Below are positions 53,680 through 63,153 of a stretch of 64,000 nt of DNA, piece after piece (position 1 is the first letter of the stretch; each line of letters starts with the position of its first letter). A model generated the notes under the pieces. It was not told the origin of the DNA. It did no database searches and worked only from the letters and a program-made list of their open reading frames with translations. Source of the stretch: Glutamicibacter soli (GTDB lineage Bacteria > Actinomycetota > Actinomycetes > Actinomycetales > Micrococcaceae). Made by a program: the position numbers and the translations under genes. The DNA lies in the NCBI RefSeq assembly GCF_003309065.1, contig NZ_POAF01000007.1, forward strand, positions 62,001-126,000, in the 5' to 3' direction.

Positions 53680-54668
53680 GCGGGGTCCGGCTCGATGCCG
53701 CCATTGCGGTGCTGACCTACCACCGCCCCGACCGGCTTCCCTTGACCATCCATGCGTTGCTTGAACAGATCAAGGGATTGCCCAAAGACCTGTCGTCCAA
53801 GCTCCGGGTGCACATTCGTGTCATCGACAACGCAGAGCAGCCCGAAGCCCAGGACATCGTCGGCCTGGATCCGGCGCGCATCACCTACCACCATGAGCCC
53901 AGGCCTGGAATCTCCTCGGCGCGCAACCGGGCCTTGGACGAGTCCGCCGCGGACAGGCTCCTGTTGTTCGTGGATGACGACATCATTCCCCAGCCTCGCT
54001 GGCTCGAACTGCTGCTGTCGCTCTGGCTCAAGGAACGCTGTCAAGCGGTCAGCGGGCATGTTTTGCCCGAGCTGCCGGCAACGGCCGAGCCGTGGGTTGC
54101 GGCGGGACGCTATTTCAACCGTCCCGAACGCGCCACCGGCAGCACCGTCCCGGCGGCTGCCAGCAACAACCTCCTGCTGGACTTGGATTTCCTGCGCCGA
54201 CATAACCTGCGCTTCAGCCTTGAATTGGGACAAATCGGCGGCGAGGATTCGCTGCTGACCCGGCAGCTGGTCGCCTGCGGCGGCCGGATCCTTTGGTGCA
54301 ACGAGGCGAAGGCCGTGGACCCGGTGCCGGCAGACCGCGCCACCAAGCGCTGGGTTCGCCAGCGCAGTTTCAGGGTTGGCAGCAGCGAAGCACTGGTCGC
54401 GCAGTTCCTGGACCACAGCCCGGGCCACCTGCGCAGCCGCGCGGTTTTCCTGGCCGGGGGCCTGGCGCGCATGGTGTTCGGCACCGTGCGCAGCCTTGCC
54501 GGCAAGCTGGCCTCCGATTTGCCCAAGGAAGCCCGTGGCGCGCGGACCGTCTACCGCGGCGCGGGACAGCTGGTCGGCGCCTGCGGCTACGCCTACCAGG
54601 AGTACGGACGCGGCAAGAAGTCGATCCGGAAGGTCAATCGGCCTGCCGTCTTGGAGCATGCGCGGTGA
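53676..54668 (+). CDS. Family 2 glycosyltransferase
   Basis: The 330-residue GT-A protein has AIAVLTYHRPDRLPLTI at residue 9, the motif RPGISSARNRALDES near residue 74 and LLFVDDDIIPQPRWL near residue 94 with the DxD metal site. GQIGGEDSLLTRQL near residue 185 carries the catalytic ED pair. It is preceded and followed by ATGA and GTGA overlaps with its neighbours, so it is translated with them. It should add one sugar of the repeat unit. Confidence 0.9.
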   Translation: MSGVRLDAAIAVLTYHRPDRLPLTIHALLEQIKGLPKDLSSKLRVHIRVIDNAEQPEAQDIVGLDPARITYHHEPRPGISSARNRALDESAADRLLLFVDDDIIPQPRWLELLLSLWLKERCQAVSGHVLPELPATAEPWVAAGRYFNRPERATGSTVPAAASNNLLLDLDFLRRHNLRFSLELGQIGGEDSLLTRQLVACGGRILWCNEAKAVDPVPADRATKRWVRQRSFRVGSSEALVAQFLDHSPGHLRSRAVFLAGGLARMVFGTVRSLAGKLASDLPKEARGARTVYRGAGQLVGACGYAYQEYGRGKKSIRKVNRPAVLEHAR

Positions 54669-55771
54669 GCCGCCGCAGGAGCCACGAGGTACTGGACGCC
54701 ATCAACGCCTGCGGCGGACGGGTCAAGATCTACCAGACCATCCGCACCGCGCATCTTGAACGCGCCACCGAGTTCGCGCCGGCCGTTTATCTGTACCGAC
54801 AGCGGCGCTACGATTTCGATGCCCAGCTGGCCAGCCGGGTCAAGGCCTACCAATCATCCATCTGGCAGACCGCATGGCTGCTGCTGCGTGCCCGGGTCAG
54901 TTTCCTGGAGGTCAACGAGCCGCTGATGCGCGAAGGCCTGGCCGGCAGCCTGCTGGCCGCCCTGGCGGTGCGGCTGAACCCTGGACGCAAGGCGCAGGTG
55001 GTCAGCTACGCGCTGGAAAACCTCGATCCGTTCTCGCGGCCGGCAGCCACCTGGAAGTCGAAACTCCGCATCCAACTTGACCGCCGCCTGTCCCGGTCGC
55101 TCTCCAGCCGCTTGGACAGGTTGTGCTACGGAACGCCCGGGGCCGAACAGCTCTACAAGACCCTGCTGTCACCCGGCAGCGACATCAAGCAAGAGCTGAT
55201 CCCGGCCCTGCCGGCAACCTGCCATTGCGACGAACTGCCGCGCGCCCGGGTACCAACTCTTGTGTTCATCGGGGATTTCAGCCCGCGCAAGGGTTTGGAC
55301 GCCGTGTTGGCGGCGTGGCCAAAGGTTCGGGAGGAGCTTGCCGAGGCCCGCATGGTGCTGATCGGCAAGGGGCAATTGACCGCCCAGGTCCAAGAACTCG
55401 CGGCCGCGGATGCGCGCGTGGAGGTCCATCTCGACCCGCCGCGCCAACTCATTCATGAGAACCTGCGCCGAAGCCATGTGCTGGTCCTTCCCTCGCGCAG
55501 GACCCCGCGCTGGCGCGAACAGGTGGGTCTGCCCATCGTGGAGGCGCTGGCCCACGGCTGCCATGTGGTCACCACCGACGAAACGGGCCTGGCCAGCTGG
55601 CTGGACGAGAACGGCCACACGGTCATCGATCATCGAGATTTGGATACTGAATTGGCATCAAAGCTCAGCACCGCGCTGGCTCATGCGGCAGCGCAGCTCG
55701 AAACTCCCGCGGTATTGCCCGAGGTTGACGGGCGGCATGCGGCAGACCTCTGGATGCATCGGGAGGGCTGA
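54665..55771 (+). CDS. Family 4-like glycosyltransferase
   Basis: The 368-residue protein starts at GTG 54665, which overlaps the stop of the gene before (GTGA). A longer frame starting at 54293 lies inside that gene and is rejected. The N-terminal domain is not well conserved. The C-terminal GT-B domain has VFIGDFSPRKGLDAVLAAW (about residue 200), VLIGKGQLTAQ, VLVLPSRRTP and REQVGLPIVEALAHGCHVV (about residue 285) with the E-x7-E type pair. It is followed two bases later by the flippase gene. Confidence 0.85.
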   Translation: MSRRRSHEVLDAINACGGRVKIYQTIRTAHLERATEFAPAVYLYRQRRYDFDAQLASRVKAYQSSIWQTAWLLLRARVSFLEVNEPLMREGLAGSLLAALAVRLNPGRKAQVVSYALENLDPFSRPAATWKSKLRIQLDRRLSRSLSSRLDRLCYGTPGAEQLYKTLLSPGSDIKQELIPALPATCHCDELPRARVPTLVFIGDFSPRKGLDAVLAAWPKVREELAEARMVLIGKGQLTAQVQELAAADARVEVHLDPPRQLIHENLRRSHVLVLPSRRTPRWREQVGLPIVEALAHGCHVVTTDETGLASWLDENGHTVIDHRDLDTELASKLSTALAHAAAQLETPAVLPEVDGRHAADLWMHREG

Positions 55772-55773
55772 GC

Positions 55774-57102
55774 ATGTGGCGCATCATGGGCAGCACTGCG
55801 CTGGCCAAACTCCTGATCATGGGTATGGGCGGCCTGCTGGCCATCATCACCGGTCGGTTGATCATCTCCAACTTCGGCGTGGACGCCTACGCCCAGTACG
55901 GGCTGCTGGCCACGCTGCCGGCGTTGATTCCCTTTGCGGATCTCGGTGTCGGGGCGGTGGTCATCAACGCGATTTCGGCGGCCAAGGATCCTGTCGAGGA
56001 CGAGAATGTCACCGCCTCGGTGGTCTCGGCGCTGCGTATCCTGGTGATCTCCGGGCTGTGCATCGCGGCGGCCGGCGTGCTGTTTTTCCTCACCGGGACC
56101 TGGCCGCTGATCCTCGGCGGCGCGGTGCTCGGGATCGAGGGGGAAATCACCGCCACCCTGTGCGCCGTGGTGTTCGGGCTGGCCCTGCCGCTGGGTATTG
56201 CCCAGCGGCTGCTCATCGGCCTGAAGCGCACCACCAGCCAGACCATGAGCCAGGCGGTGGTCGCGCCCTTCATGCTCGGCATGGTGGCGCTGTGCGTGAT
56301 CCTGGTGCTTCCCGCCGGACCGTATCTGGCGCTCTTCTCCTACCTGGCCTCGGTGCTCGTCTCGCTGATCTGCCTGGCCATGGTGGCCCGCAGCCTGCCG
56401 GGTATGGTGCCGGTGTACTTCCGCCGGATCTTCATGGTCCGCCGCTACCCCGGTGTGCCCACCATGGGCCTCGCCTGGCCCATGCTGCTGCAGATGATTG
56501 CCCTGCCGCTGGCCATGCAGACCGACCGCATCCTGCTCAGCCACCTGCGCGGCACCGATGACGTGGCGGAGTACAACCTCGCCGCCCAGCTGTTCGGCAT
56601 GGCCATCCAGGTCATCAATGCCGGCGGCATGGTGCTGTGGCCCCACTTCTCCAAGGCCCGCAGCGACGGAGTCATCCATTCGCCGTTCAAGATCACCGTG
56701 GTGTTCCTCGGTTTCGGACTGGGGATCTCCGCCGCCCTGGCAGTGCTCGCGCCGTGGCTCGCTGAATTCATGTCCAGCGGAAAAATCACGCTGTCCCTCG
56801 GCCTGCTGCTGGCCTTCGTGCTGCTGACCACCCTGCAGGCGGCGAAATACCCCATGGGCATGTATATGACGGATTTCAACGGCCTGCGCTTCCAGGTGCT
56901 CCCGATCTTCTGCATGGTGCCGCTCAGCCTGGGCCTGTCCATCTACCTGATCGGTGTCTGGGGTCCGGCCGGCACCGTCATCGGTTCATGTATTGCGGTC
57001 TTCGCCTGCCAGGTGATCCCGAACTTCTTCTACGTGCGAAGGGACCTGCGCCGCCGGGCGCAGCAGGCCACCGCAACGGTCGCCGCTCCCCCGGCGGGCT
57101 GA
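55774..57102 (+). CDS. Wzx-type polysaccharide flippase
   Basis: The 442-residue protein has about twelve membrane helices, starting STALAKLLIMGMGGLLAIITGRLII at residue 7, and the oligosaccharide-flippase pattern of the MATE/MVF superfamily. It would turn the lipid-linked repeat unit to the outer face for the Wzy-like polymerase. GGAGGG lies seven bases before the ATG. It is the last gene of the coupled plus-strand run and ends 348 bases before a strong terminator. Confidence 0.9.
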   Translation: MWRIMGSTALAKLLIMGMGGLLAIITGRLIISNFGVDAYAQYGLLATLPALIPFADLGVGAVVINAISAAKDPVEDENVTASVVSALRILVISGLCIAAAGVLFFLTGTWPLILGGAVLGIEGEITATLCAVVFGLALPLGIAQRLLIGLKRTTSQTMSQAVVAPFMLGMVALCVILVLPAGPYLALFSYLASVLVSLICLAMVARSLPGMVPVYFRRIFMVRRYPGVPTMGLAWPMLLQMIALPLAMQTDRILLSHLRGTDDVAEYNLAAQLFGMAIQVINAGGMVLWPHFSKARSDGVIHSPFKITVVFLGFGLGISAALAVLAPWLAEFMSSGKITLSLGLLLAFVLLTTLQAAKYPMGMYMTDFNGLRFQVLPIFCMVPLSLGLSIYLIGVWGPAGTVIGSCIAVFACQVIPNFFYVRRDLRRRAQQATATVAAPPAG

Positions 57103-57450
57103 GTCCCTTCCGGCAGCCTCGGCGGCCCTTCCTGCCTTCCTGAGCTCTGTCAGCGCTTGCGCCTTGCCTGATCGGCAGCTTCCGGCCCGGTCCCGTCCAG
57201 CAACAGGGCCGGGCCGTTCTTCCCCGCCGCACGGCGCCCGGAGCAGGAGCCATCTTGGTGGTGCCGGGCGGCGTCGGCTGCGCTACGTTCGGGCCGGTGA
57301 CTCGGCATATGACCCGGTCTCTGGCTCTGCCGCTCTGTGCTCACCCGGTGCCCCGGCGTACCGGGACACGGCAGGCGGACGGTTCCCATGCAGCATCTGC
57401 AGCATCCGAAACGCACCGGACCCGATAGGCGCCGCGACACCAAGGTTAAA
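57103..57450. other. Intergenic stretch after the flippase gene
   Basis: About 350 G+C-rich bases hold no supported gene. Frames such as the 107-residue one on the minus strand (57150-57473) lack ribosome binding sites and family features. Confidence 0.5.
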
Positions 57451-57498
57451 CACGAAGCCGCGGGCGTCAGCATTGTCGCTGAAGCCCGCGGCTTCGTG
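57451..57498. terminator. Bidirectional terminator after the flippase and PKD genes
   Basis: A perfect 15-bp G+C-rich stem (57451-57465 and 57484-57498) is followed by TATTTT on the plus side, 30 bases past the end of the PKD gene. It lies between convergent transcripts. Confidence 0.85.
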
Positions 57499-57527
57499 GT
57501 ATTTTCCGGGCTATCCGCCGGAGCGGA

Positions 57528-60500
57528 TTATTCGGAATCCACCGCCACATCCAGGTACGAGACCTGGATCGGGCCGTTCGTGGTGGATCCGGACAGGTAG
57601 TTCGTGACCGCCACGCCGCCCGGGGCCTGCATGGCCGCGGTGGAGTCGGTGGCCGTGATCTGCCAGGCGGCAGGCTCCGTGGTCCCCTGCTTCCAGGCCT
57701 TGGCCGACAGGCTGGTCGGTGCCGTTCCGGAGACCTTGAGCTTGATGTTCAGCTCGTCCCCGGCGGTGAATCCGATGGACGGCAGCGTCACCACCGCCAG
57801 CTGGTTTTCACCGCCCTGGACCCGCTGCAGGAACAGCTGCATGCCTCCGGACAGCGACCGGTAGTACTTCACCTGGTAGTCGCCCACCGTGGGAACCGCG
57901 CGTCCAACCACCGAACCGTAAATGCCGCCGGCATTCTGGTTCTTGTCGATGGACAGCTTCACCGTGGTCACGGTGTCAGTGGTGGACACCGCCGGCAGGT
58001 CCGCGCGCACCGTGCGTCCGGCCGGGACGCTGAACTTGCCCGCTCCGCCGCCGACCGAGGCCCGCGAGGTGGAGTAGCTGTTCAGCAGCCAGTCGCCGCC
58101 CTGGTCCGCGCCGCCCCAGCCGGTGGCCAGGGTGCGGTTGAACGCATCCCTCGCCAGCACCCCGGCGCCGGCCGGGGCCTGGACCACAACCTCCTGGCTG
58201 CTGCTGGCGGTGGCCTGCTCGTTGTCCGTCACCGTCAGGGTGACCGAGTAGGTTCCCGCCTTGGCGTAGGTGTGGGTGGCAGTCTTCGCGGTGCCGCTGA
58301 CCGGCGCAGTGCCGTCGCCGAAGTTCCAGAAGTACCCGGTGATGGTTCCATCCGGGTCGCTGGAGCCGGCGCCGTCCACGCTGAGCTTCAAGGCGTCGGT
58401 GGCGGTGGTGAACACCGGCACCGGCTTGGCGTTCTGCGGGGCGGCGGCCACGGTGACCTGCTTGGTGAGCACGTTCACCGCACCGTTGTTGTCGGTCACT
58501 GTCAGCGACACGGTGTAGTCCCCGCCGGCGGCGTAGTCATGCGTGGTGGAAGCGGTGGTGCGCTCCACCGGGGCCGTGCCGTCGCCGAAGTCCCACAGGT
58601 AGGAGGTGATGCTGCCGTCCGGATCCGAGGAGCCGGAGGCGTTCACCGCCAGGCGCAGGTTCTGGGTGCTCGCGGTGAACGCGGCCTTCGGAGCCTGGTT
58701 GGCGGTGACGGTGACCGACTTGGTCGCCGTGTCGGTGGCGCCGTCCGCATCGCTGACCCGCAGGGACACCATGTAGGTTCCGGCCTTCGCGTAGCTGTGG
58801 CTCGCGGTGGCCGAGGCGCCGGAAACCACGGGGGTGCCGTCGCCGAAGTCCCACCGGTATTCGGTGATGCCCCCGTCGGGATCCGAGGATCCCGCCGCGT
58901 CGACGCTCACGTCCAGCTGGTCGATGGTGCTGCTGAAGGCGGCGGTCGGCGCCTGGTTGGGTGCGGTCCCGGTGCCCAGGGCCGCGTGGGCGGAGACCTG
59001 CGCGGCGCTCAGCGCCTTGTCGTAGGTGGCGACCTCGTCGATGGTGCCGTTGAGGTAGTCGCTGGACCCGCGTCCAGGCCAGCCGCTGAGGTTGTCGCCC
59101 CCGACCCGCCAGTAGCCTGCATAGCCTTGGCCGGTGGTGGTGTCGGAGCGTTCGCCCTGCAGCTGCCCGTCGACGTACAGCTTCATGCCCGCCGGGCCCA
59201 TGGAGGCCGCGACGTGGTGCCACTTGTTGTCGTTGTAGGCGGTGGCGGTGTTCACCGTCCGCACTTGGCCGGGGTACACGCCGAAGTAGATCTGCCCGTT
59301 GCCTGCCATGTAGACATGCCGGTCGTAGGAGCTGGAGCTTCCGGCGGCCGCGTTGCCGAAGCCGATGATCTTGCCCCCGCGGGTGCTGGAGGTCTTGACC
59401 CAGGCTTCCACGGTGAACTCGTCGGGGCCCTGCACGGCTTCGCCGGAGGCGGAGGTGCCGCTGCTGGATCCGTTGAAGCCGGTGGCGGTGTCGGTGTCAG
59501 TGGGCAGGGCCCCGCTCTGGCCGCTGGTGGTGCCGGAAGCCAGGTTCAGCGGCGCGCCGCCGGCCCAGTTCTCCGAGGTGTTCCCGCCGGGCTGCCCGAG
59601 GCGCCAGTAGTTCTGGGCCCCGTCCTGCCAGACCTTCGAGACGTAGCCGCTGATGGTTCCGGTGCTCGAGATCTTCACGCTCACCGATTCCGAGCGGGAG
59701 ATGTTGCCCATCGGGTCCTTGACGAACACCCGGTAGGTGTGCGTGGAGCCGGGCTCCAGTCCCAAGTCCCGATAGGTCATGGTGCCCAGCTGCCAGAACG
59801 AGGAAGCGCGGGTCGCGGTATGGATCGGGGTGGCCAGGTTGCCGTCCCGGTACACCTCATAGGTGAGGTTCTGGTTGTCCATGTCCCAGGTCACCGGCCA
59901 GGAGATGCTGGCCATGCCCCGGGCGTAGGAGGTCGCCGTGGGGTTCAACGCCGCGCCGTCCGCTACCGGACCGCGCTTGTTCGGCGCCTTGGAGCTGACG
60001 GCGAAGCGCACCAGCCCCTGCTGCCTGGTTCCGTTGACGCTCGGGAACTCGCCGCCCATGACGACATAGTCGTTGGTGCCGGTCACCGACCAGGCGGCCT
60101 GCGACTGGCCGGTGAAGGTGCCCACGGAGAAGTCCGGGTACCAGGCCAGCAGCGATGGGCGCTTGGTGCCCGCGTAGTTGAAGTAGCCGTACGGGTCCGC
60201 GGTGATGGTGCCGGTGGGCTTGGTGCCGAAGGCCAGCGCATGATGGAAGCTCCACGGCTCGGTCTGCGGGAAGCCGCCGATATTGCCGCAGTAGTGCGCA
60301 TGGCTCACGGTGTAGACCGCTGTGGCCCCGCCATAGACGCCGTAGGTGTCGCCGTGGCAGTCCTGAAGCCAGGTGGTGTTGCCGGTATTCCAGTCGGTGG
60401 CGAAGGTGCCCTCGAAATTGCCGTCCGGGCCGCCGAAGTGGTAGCCCGTGCCGTAGAGCGTGCCGCCCTGGGTGTCGAAGTCCAGCATGGCCGCCCTGGT

Positions 60501-61367
60501 GCCGGCGTTGCGGACCAGCGAGTTGGTGGCGAAGGGCAGCAGCTGCCCCACCCCGTCGGTGCTCAGCATCGCCATGCCCCAGCCGGGGTTGGTGGAGCCG
60601 TTCACCGACTTGAAGTTGCCGCCCACCACGATCCTGCTGCCGTCGGCGTTCAGCTCCATGGCCATCACGTCGCCGCCGTCGGTGAGCACCGGGTTCCACG
60701 GCAGCAGCGCCGCGTTGGAGGCGGAAACGGCTGCCAGCTTGGTGCGCTGGGCCGACCCGACGTTGTTGAACCAGCCGCCCAGGTAGACCTTGTCCGCCGT
60801 GGCGGCCAACGCGTACACCCGCGAGCCCACGTTCGGGGCCCAGGAGGTGATCAGCGCGCCGGTGGTGGGATTCAGCGCCGCCACGTAGCGGCGGGCCTGC
60901 CCGTTGACGGTGGTGAAGGCGCCGCCCACGTAGATGCGCGAGCCGTCCGGGGCGATGGCGATGGACTTCGCCTGCCCGTTGAGGTTCGCATTGAACGCGG
61001 TTTTCAAGGCACCGGTGGTCAGGTCGTAGGCGAGGATGTTGTTCCGCGCCACGGTCTGCGTGCCCGGTGCGGCACCGGCAGGGCGCGCGGTGGTGAAGCT
61101 GCCGACCGCGTAGACGGTGTTGCCGTAGATCGCCTGCTGCCAGACCACCCCGTCGATCTGCACCGTGGGCAGCGCGTCGGCGCTGACCGTGGCAGGAGTC
61201 GCCGGGTCGGCCGGATTGGCCGGGCTGGTGTCTGCGGCCGCGCGCGGCGCGTACACCAGTCCCAAGGCAATCACCATGGCCAGGCTGGCCATGAATGCCA
61301 GCAGGGCGCGCCCCATGCTGCGCCCGTTCCGGACCGCCCCCAGCGGTTCCGGGATGTTTATGCTCAT
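57528..61367 (-). CDS. Large secreted protein with beta-propeller-like, LamG and three PKD domains
   Basis: The 1279-residue protein has a signal/anchor segment at about residues 20-46. Repeats of a delta-60/propeller type cover about 60-450 (YVGGAFTTVNGQAR and similar), followed by an FN3-like stretch (about 475-570). A LamG/concanavalin-type domain covers about 580-795 (EFTVEAWVK, KWHHVAASM, GTIDEVATYDKAL). Three PKD domains start near residues 802, 892 and 979, each with YRWDFGDG- or FNFGDG-type motifs. A final domain from about 1075 starts DAFNRTLATGWGG and is homologous to the start of the beta-helix protein. AGGAG precedes the ATG, and the start overlaps the lipoprotein stop (ATGA). It is probably a surface protein that binds polysaccharide. 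Confidence 0.88.
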   Translation of the reverse strand: MSINIPEPLGAVRNGRSMGRALLAFMASLAMVIALGLVYAPRAAADTSPANPADPATPATVSADALPTVQIDGVVWQQAIYGNTVYAVGSFTTARPAGAAPGTQTVARNNILAYDLTTGALKTAFNANLNGQAKSIAIAPDGSRIYVGGAFTTVNGQARRYVAALNPTTGALITSWAPNVGSRVYALAATADKVYLGGWFNNVGSAQRTKLAAVSASNAALLPWNPVLTDGGDVMAMELNADGSRIVVGGNFKSVNGSTNPGWGMAMLSTDGVGQLLPFATNSLVRNAGTRAAMLDFDTQGGTLYGTGYHFGGPDGNFEGTFATDWNTGNTTWLQDCHGDTYGVYGGATAVYTVSHAHYCGNIGGFPQTEPWSFHHALAFGTKPTGTITADPYGYFNYAGTKRPSLLAWYPDFSVGTFTGQSQAAWSVTGTNDYVVMGGEFPSVNGTRQQGLVRFAVSSKAPNKRGPVADGAALNPTATSYARGMASISWPVTWDMDNQNLTYEVYRDGNLATPIHTATRASSFWQLGTMTYRDLGLEPGSTHTYRVFVKDPMGNISRSESVSVKISSTGTISGYVSKVWQDGAQNYWRLGQPGGNTSENWAGGAPLNLASGTTSGQSGALPTDTDTATGFNGSSSGTSASGEAVQGPDEFTVEAWVKTSSTRGGKIIGFGNAAAGSSSSYDRHVYMAGNGQIYFGVYPGQVRTVNTATAYNDNKWHHVAASMGPAGMKLYVDGQLQGERSDTTTGQGYAGYWRVGGDNLSGWPGRGSSDYLNGTIDEVATYDKALSAAQVSAHAALGTGTAPNQAPTAAFSSTIDQLDVSVDAAGSSDPDGGITEYRWDFGDGTPVVSGASATASHSYAKAGTYMVSLRVSDADGATDTATKSVTVTANQAPKAAFTASTQNLRLAVNASGSSDPDGSITSYLWDFGDGTAPVERTTASTTHDYAAGGDYTVSLTVTDNNGAVNVLTKQVTVAAAPQNAKPVPVFTTATDALKLSVDGAGSSDPDGTITGYFWNFGDGTAPVSGTAKTATHTYAKAGTYSVTLTVTDNEQATASSSQEVVVQAPAGAGVLARDAFNRTLATGWGGADQGGDWLLNSYSTSRASVGGGAGKFSVPAGRTVRADLPAVSTTDTVTTVKLSIDKNQNAGGIYGSVVGRAVPTVGDYQVKYYRSLSGGMQLFLQRVQGGENQLAVVTLPSIGFTAGDELNIKLKVSGTAPTSLSAKAWKQGTTEPAAWQITATDSTAAMQAPGGVAVTNYLSGSTTNGPIQVSYLDVAVDSE

Positions 61368-62128
61368 TTCTTTACTCCTGCTGCGCCGGGCCAGGTGCCC
61401 TCGAAAACTGCGAGTGGATCGGCGGCACGGTAGTTCACCGTGACGCGAACGGTGGTGCCGGCGTTGTCCGGAAGCACCACGACATAGGTTGCGGTTGCCG
61501 TGGCCCCGGGGGCCAGGTTCACCGGAAATTGGTCATTCTCTGCGCTGATCAGCGGAATGCCGGGCAGCTGGTCCTTGCCGAAGAAGATGTCGGTCACCAC
61601 GTCCCGGGTCAGGATGTCGGCATCCGTGTTGTTGGTGATGCTGACGGGAACCTGGATTGCAGGGCCGCCGATTTCCCCGGGCAGGCTCGCTTCGGCCGTG
61701 ACCGCACGGATCTTGCCCAGCTCCACCACCACATCGGGAACTACTTGCACCTCGGCGCCCAGCTTGGCGGTCTTGTGCTGCTTCTGCGGCTGCTGCGCCA
61801 ATTTGGCCTGCGAGGTGGCATCCGGTTCCGAGGAGCGCGGTGCTTCGCTGACTCCGTAGGAATTCTCCACGCCTTGGGAGCCCTGAACCGCCTTGACCTC
61901 CGGGGAGGTAGCCTGCTCGGAGGGTTCCACCGGCGCGCCGGAGCTCGTGGCCGGGGATCCGGTGGGCGCCGCGGAGTGCGTATCCGTCCATGCGGATTCC
62001 TGGCTTGTCGCCGCTCCGGCGTCGGTGCCAGTGCCGGTGGTGCACGAGGCGCAGAAGCCCAAGGCGCCTGCCACCAGCACGGCGGCGGCAAGCCGCGAAA
62101 TCCTGCGGCGAACCGGCCGGGCGCTCAT
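61364..62128 (-). CDS. Predicted lipoprotein, coupled to the PKD gene
   Basis: The 254-residue protein has a signal peptide with the lipobox LGFCASC (about residue 25), so it should be lipid-anchored outside. A long low-complexity Ser/Thr/Glu-rich linker (about 35-110) follows. The C-terminal half (about 130-250) is a beta-rich domain with PVSITNNTDADILTRDVV and PGATATATYVVVLPDN, the pattern of DUF4352-like domains. The ATG at 62128 was chosen because the upstream frame to 62848 lies inside the phosphotransferase gene. It overlaps both neighbours by four bases. The function is unknown. Confidence 0.75.
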   Translation of the reverse strand: MSARPVRRRISRLAAAVLVAGALGFCASCTTGTGTDAGAATSQESAWTDTHSAAPTGSPATSSGAPVEPSEQATSPEVKAVQGSQGVENSYGVSEAPRSSEPDATSQAKLAQQPQKQHKTAKLGAEVQVVPDVVVELGKIRAVTAEASLPGEIGGPAIQVPVSITNNTDADILTRDVVTDIFFGKDQLPGIPLISAENDQFPVNLAPGATATATYVVVLPDNAGTTVRVTVNYRAADPLAVFEGTWPGAAGVKK

Positions 62129-62967
62129 GACGCGTCCTTGGGCTCGCGGACCAGCGCGGTGATTTCCTTGAACCACTTGCGCATCGCCAGCACCAGGAAG
62201 CCCGCGGCGCCAAGGGTGATCAGCGCGTAGACCGGCAGGAAGAGCTGCGGAATCCCCCACAGCACAAACACCCAGCACATCACGCCGTAATCCATGGGCA
62301 GCACCAGCAGTGCGCGGAGAATGCTCGGCTTCGCGCCGTTTTCCGCGCTCACTCCCTTGACGCCCAGCCGCAGCCTGAACTGCTCGGTCAGGATCATCAA
62401 GAAGAAGGTGGAGGCACCGATCACGCAGGCAGCGAGCGGGACCAGCAGGTACCACTGCGGCTCGATCTGCGCGCGGTACAAGCCGACCGCGACAGCCAGC
62501 GGCAAGGCACTGGTCTTGACGGCGTCCACGCAGTGGTCGAGCCATTCGCCGGCCAGCGAGCCGCTGCGCTGCAGCCGCGCGACCTGGCCGTCCGATGAAT
62601 CCAGTGCGTAGCCCACCGCCATCAGCACCGCTGCGGCAATGCCCGCGCCGAGGCCTACTGGCACCAGCGCGATCAGCAGGATGCCGGCGGTGGTGAACAG
62701 CGCGCTGAGCATGGTGATCTGGTTCGGGCTGACGCCCAACGGCACCGCAAGGGCGGCGAAGAGCCGGCCTATTTTGCGGTTGACATAACGTGAGTAGGCT
62801 GGTGCGCTCTTCGAAGCGCCCTTTTGAGCCTGGGACAGTTCGCGCCATCCCGCAGCCACCTGGGCCGCATAGCTGGAACCGGATGCGCTCGGCGAGCGAT
62901 CCGCGTCCGCGTAGTTCTGGGCGTCGGGCCGGGCATTTGCCGGCGCACCGCGCTCAATATTCCCCAT
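62125..62967 (-). CDS. CDP-alcohol phosphatidyltransferase-family enzyme
   Basis: The 280-residue membrane protein has the family signature D-x2-DG-x2-AR-x8-G-x3-D-x3-D, seen here from SSDGQVARLQRSGS to GEWLDHCVD (about residues 137-160). Several membrane segments surround it. It would transfer a phosphoalcohol from a CDP-alcohol to an acceptor; in a polysaccharide locus this may be a phospholipid or a glycan. The ATG at 62967 has GGGGGAG ten bases upstream. It is the first gene of the three-gene operon with the lipoprotein and PKD protein. The N-terminal 60 residues are hydrophilic and unlike the family. Confidence 0.85.
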   Translation of the reverse strand: MGNIERGAPANARPDAQNYADADRSPSASGSSYAAQVAAGWRELSQAQKGASKSAPAYSRYVNRKIGRLFAALAVPLGVSPNQITMLSALFTTAGILLIALVPVGLGAGIAAAVLMAVGYALDSSDGQVARLQRSGSLAGEWLDHCVDAVKTSALPLAVAVGLYRAQIEPQWYLLVPLAACVIGASTFFLMILTEQFRLRLGVKGVSAENGAKPSILRALLVLPMDYGVMCWVFVLWGIPQLFLPVYALITLGAAGFLVLAMRKWFKEITALVREPKDAS

Positions 62968-63004
62968 ATGTTGCACACTCCCCCAATGTGACTTTGCTCC
63001 GTCG

Positions 63005-63043
63005 CAGAATCCGTGCCTGCACTGGGCGGTGGCACGGATTTCT
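63005..63043 (-). terminator. Terminator after the DUF1972-type glycosyltransferase
   Basis: AATCCGTGCC (63008-63017) pairs perfectly with 63031-63040, and the stem extends by CAGA/TCTG with one bulge. It lies past the stop of the glycosyltransferase and before the phosphotransferase gene. Confidence 0.6.
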
Positions 63044-63153
63044 GTATGGAGTATCCCCTACCTTAGGTATTCCAGAATCTTTTGGCACGAGTAAACCCGC
63101 AGTAGGCATACTCGAAAATTCAAGTAGTTAGACCGTATGCACGGTACGCACCG

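Noticed and set aside
54293-54664. A longer N-terminus for the glycosyltransferase at 54665-55771
   Set aside because: The extra 124 codons lie inside the preceding glycosyltransferase gene in another frame and show no domain. GTG at 54665 gives the usual four-base overlap.
57150-57473. A 107-residue minus-strand frame after the flippase gene
   Set aside because: It overlaps the terminator hairpin, has no ribosome binding site and has the Arg/Pro/Gly-rich composition of random G+C-rich sequence.
58272-61433. A 1053-residue open frame on the plus strand opposite the PKD gene
   Set aside because: It lies wholly antisense to a gene with clear signal peptide, LamG and PKD domains. It is rich in Gly, Arg, Ala and Val as expected of a shadow in G+C-rich DNA, and has no family motif or ribosome binding site.
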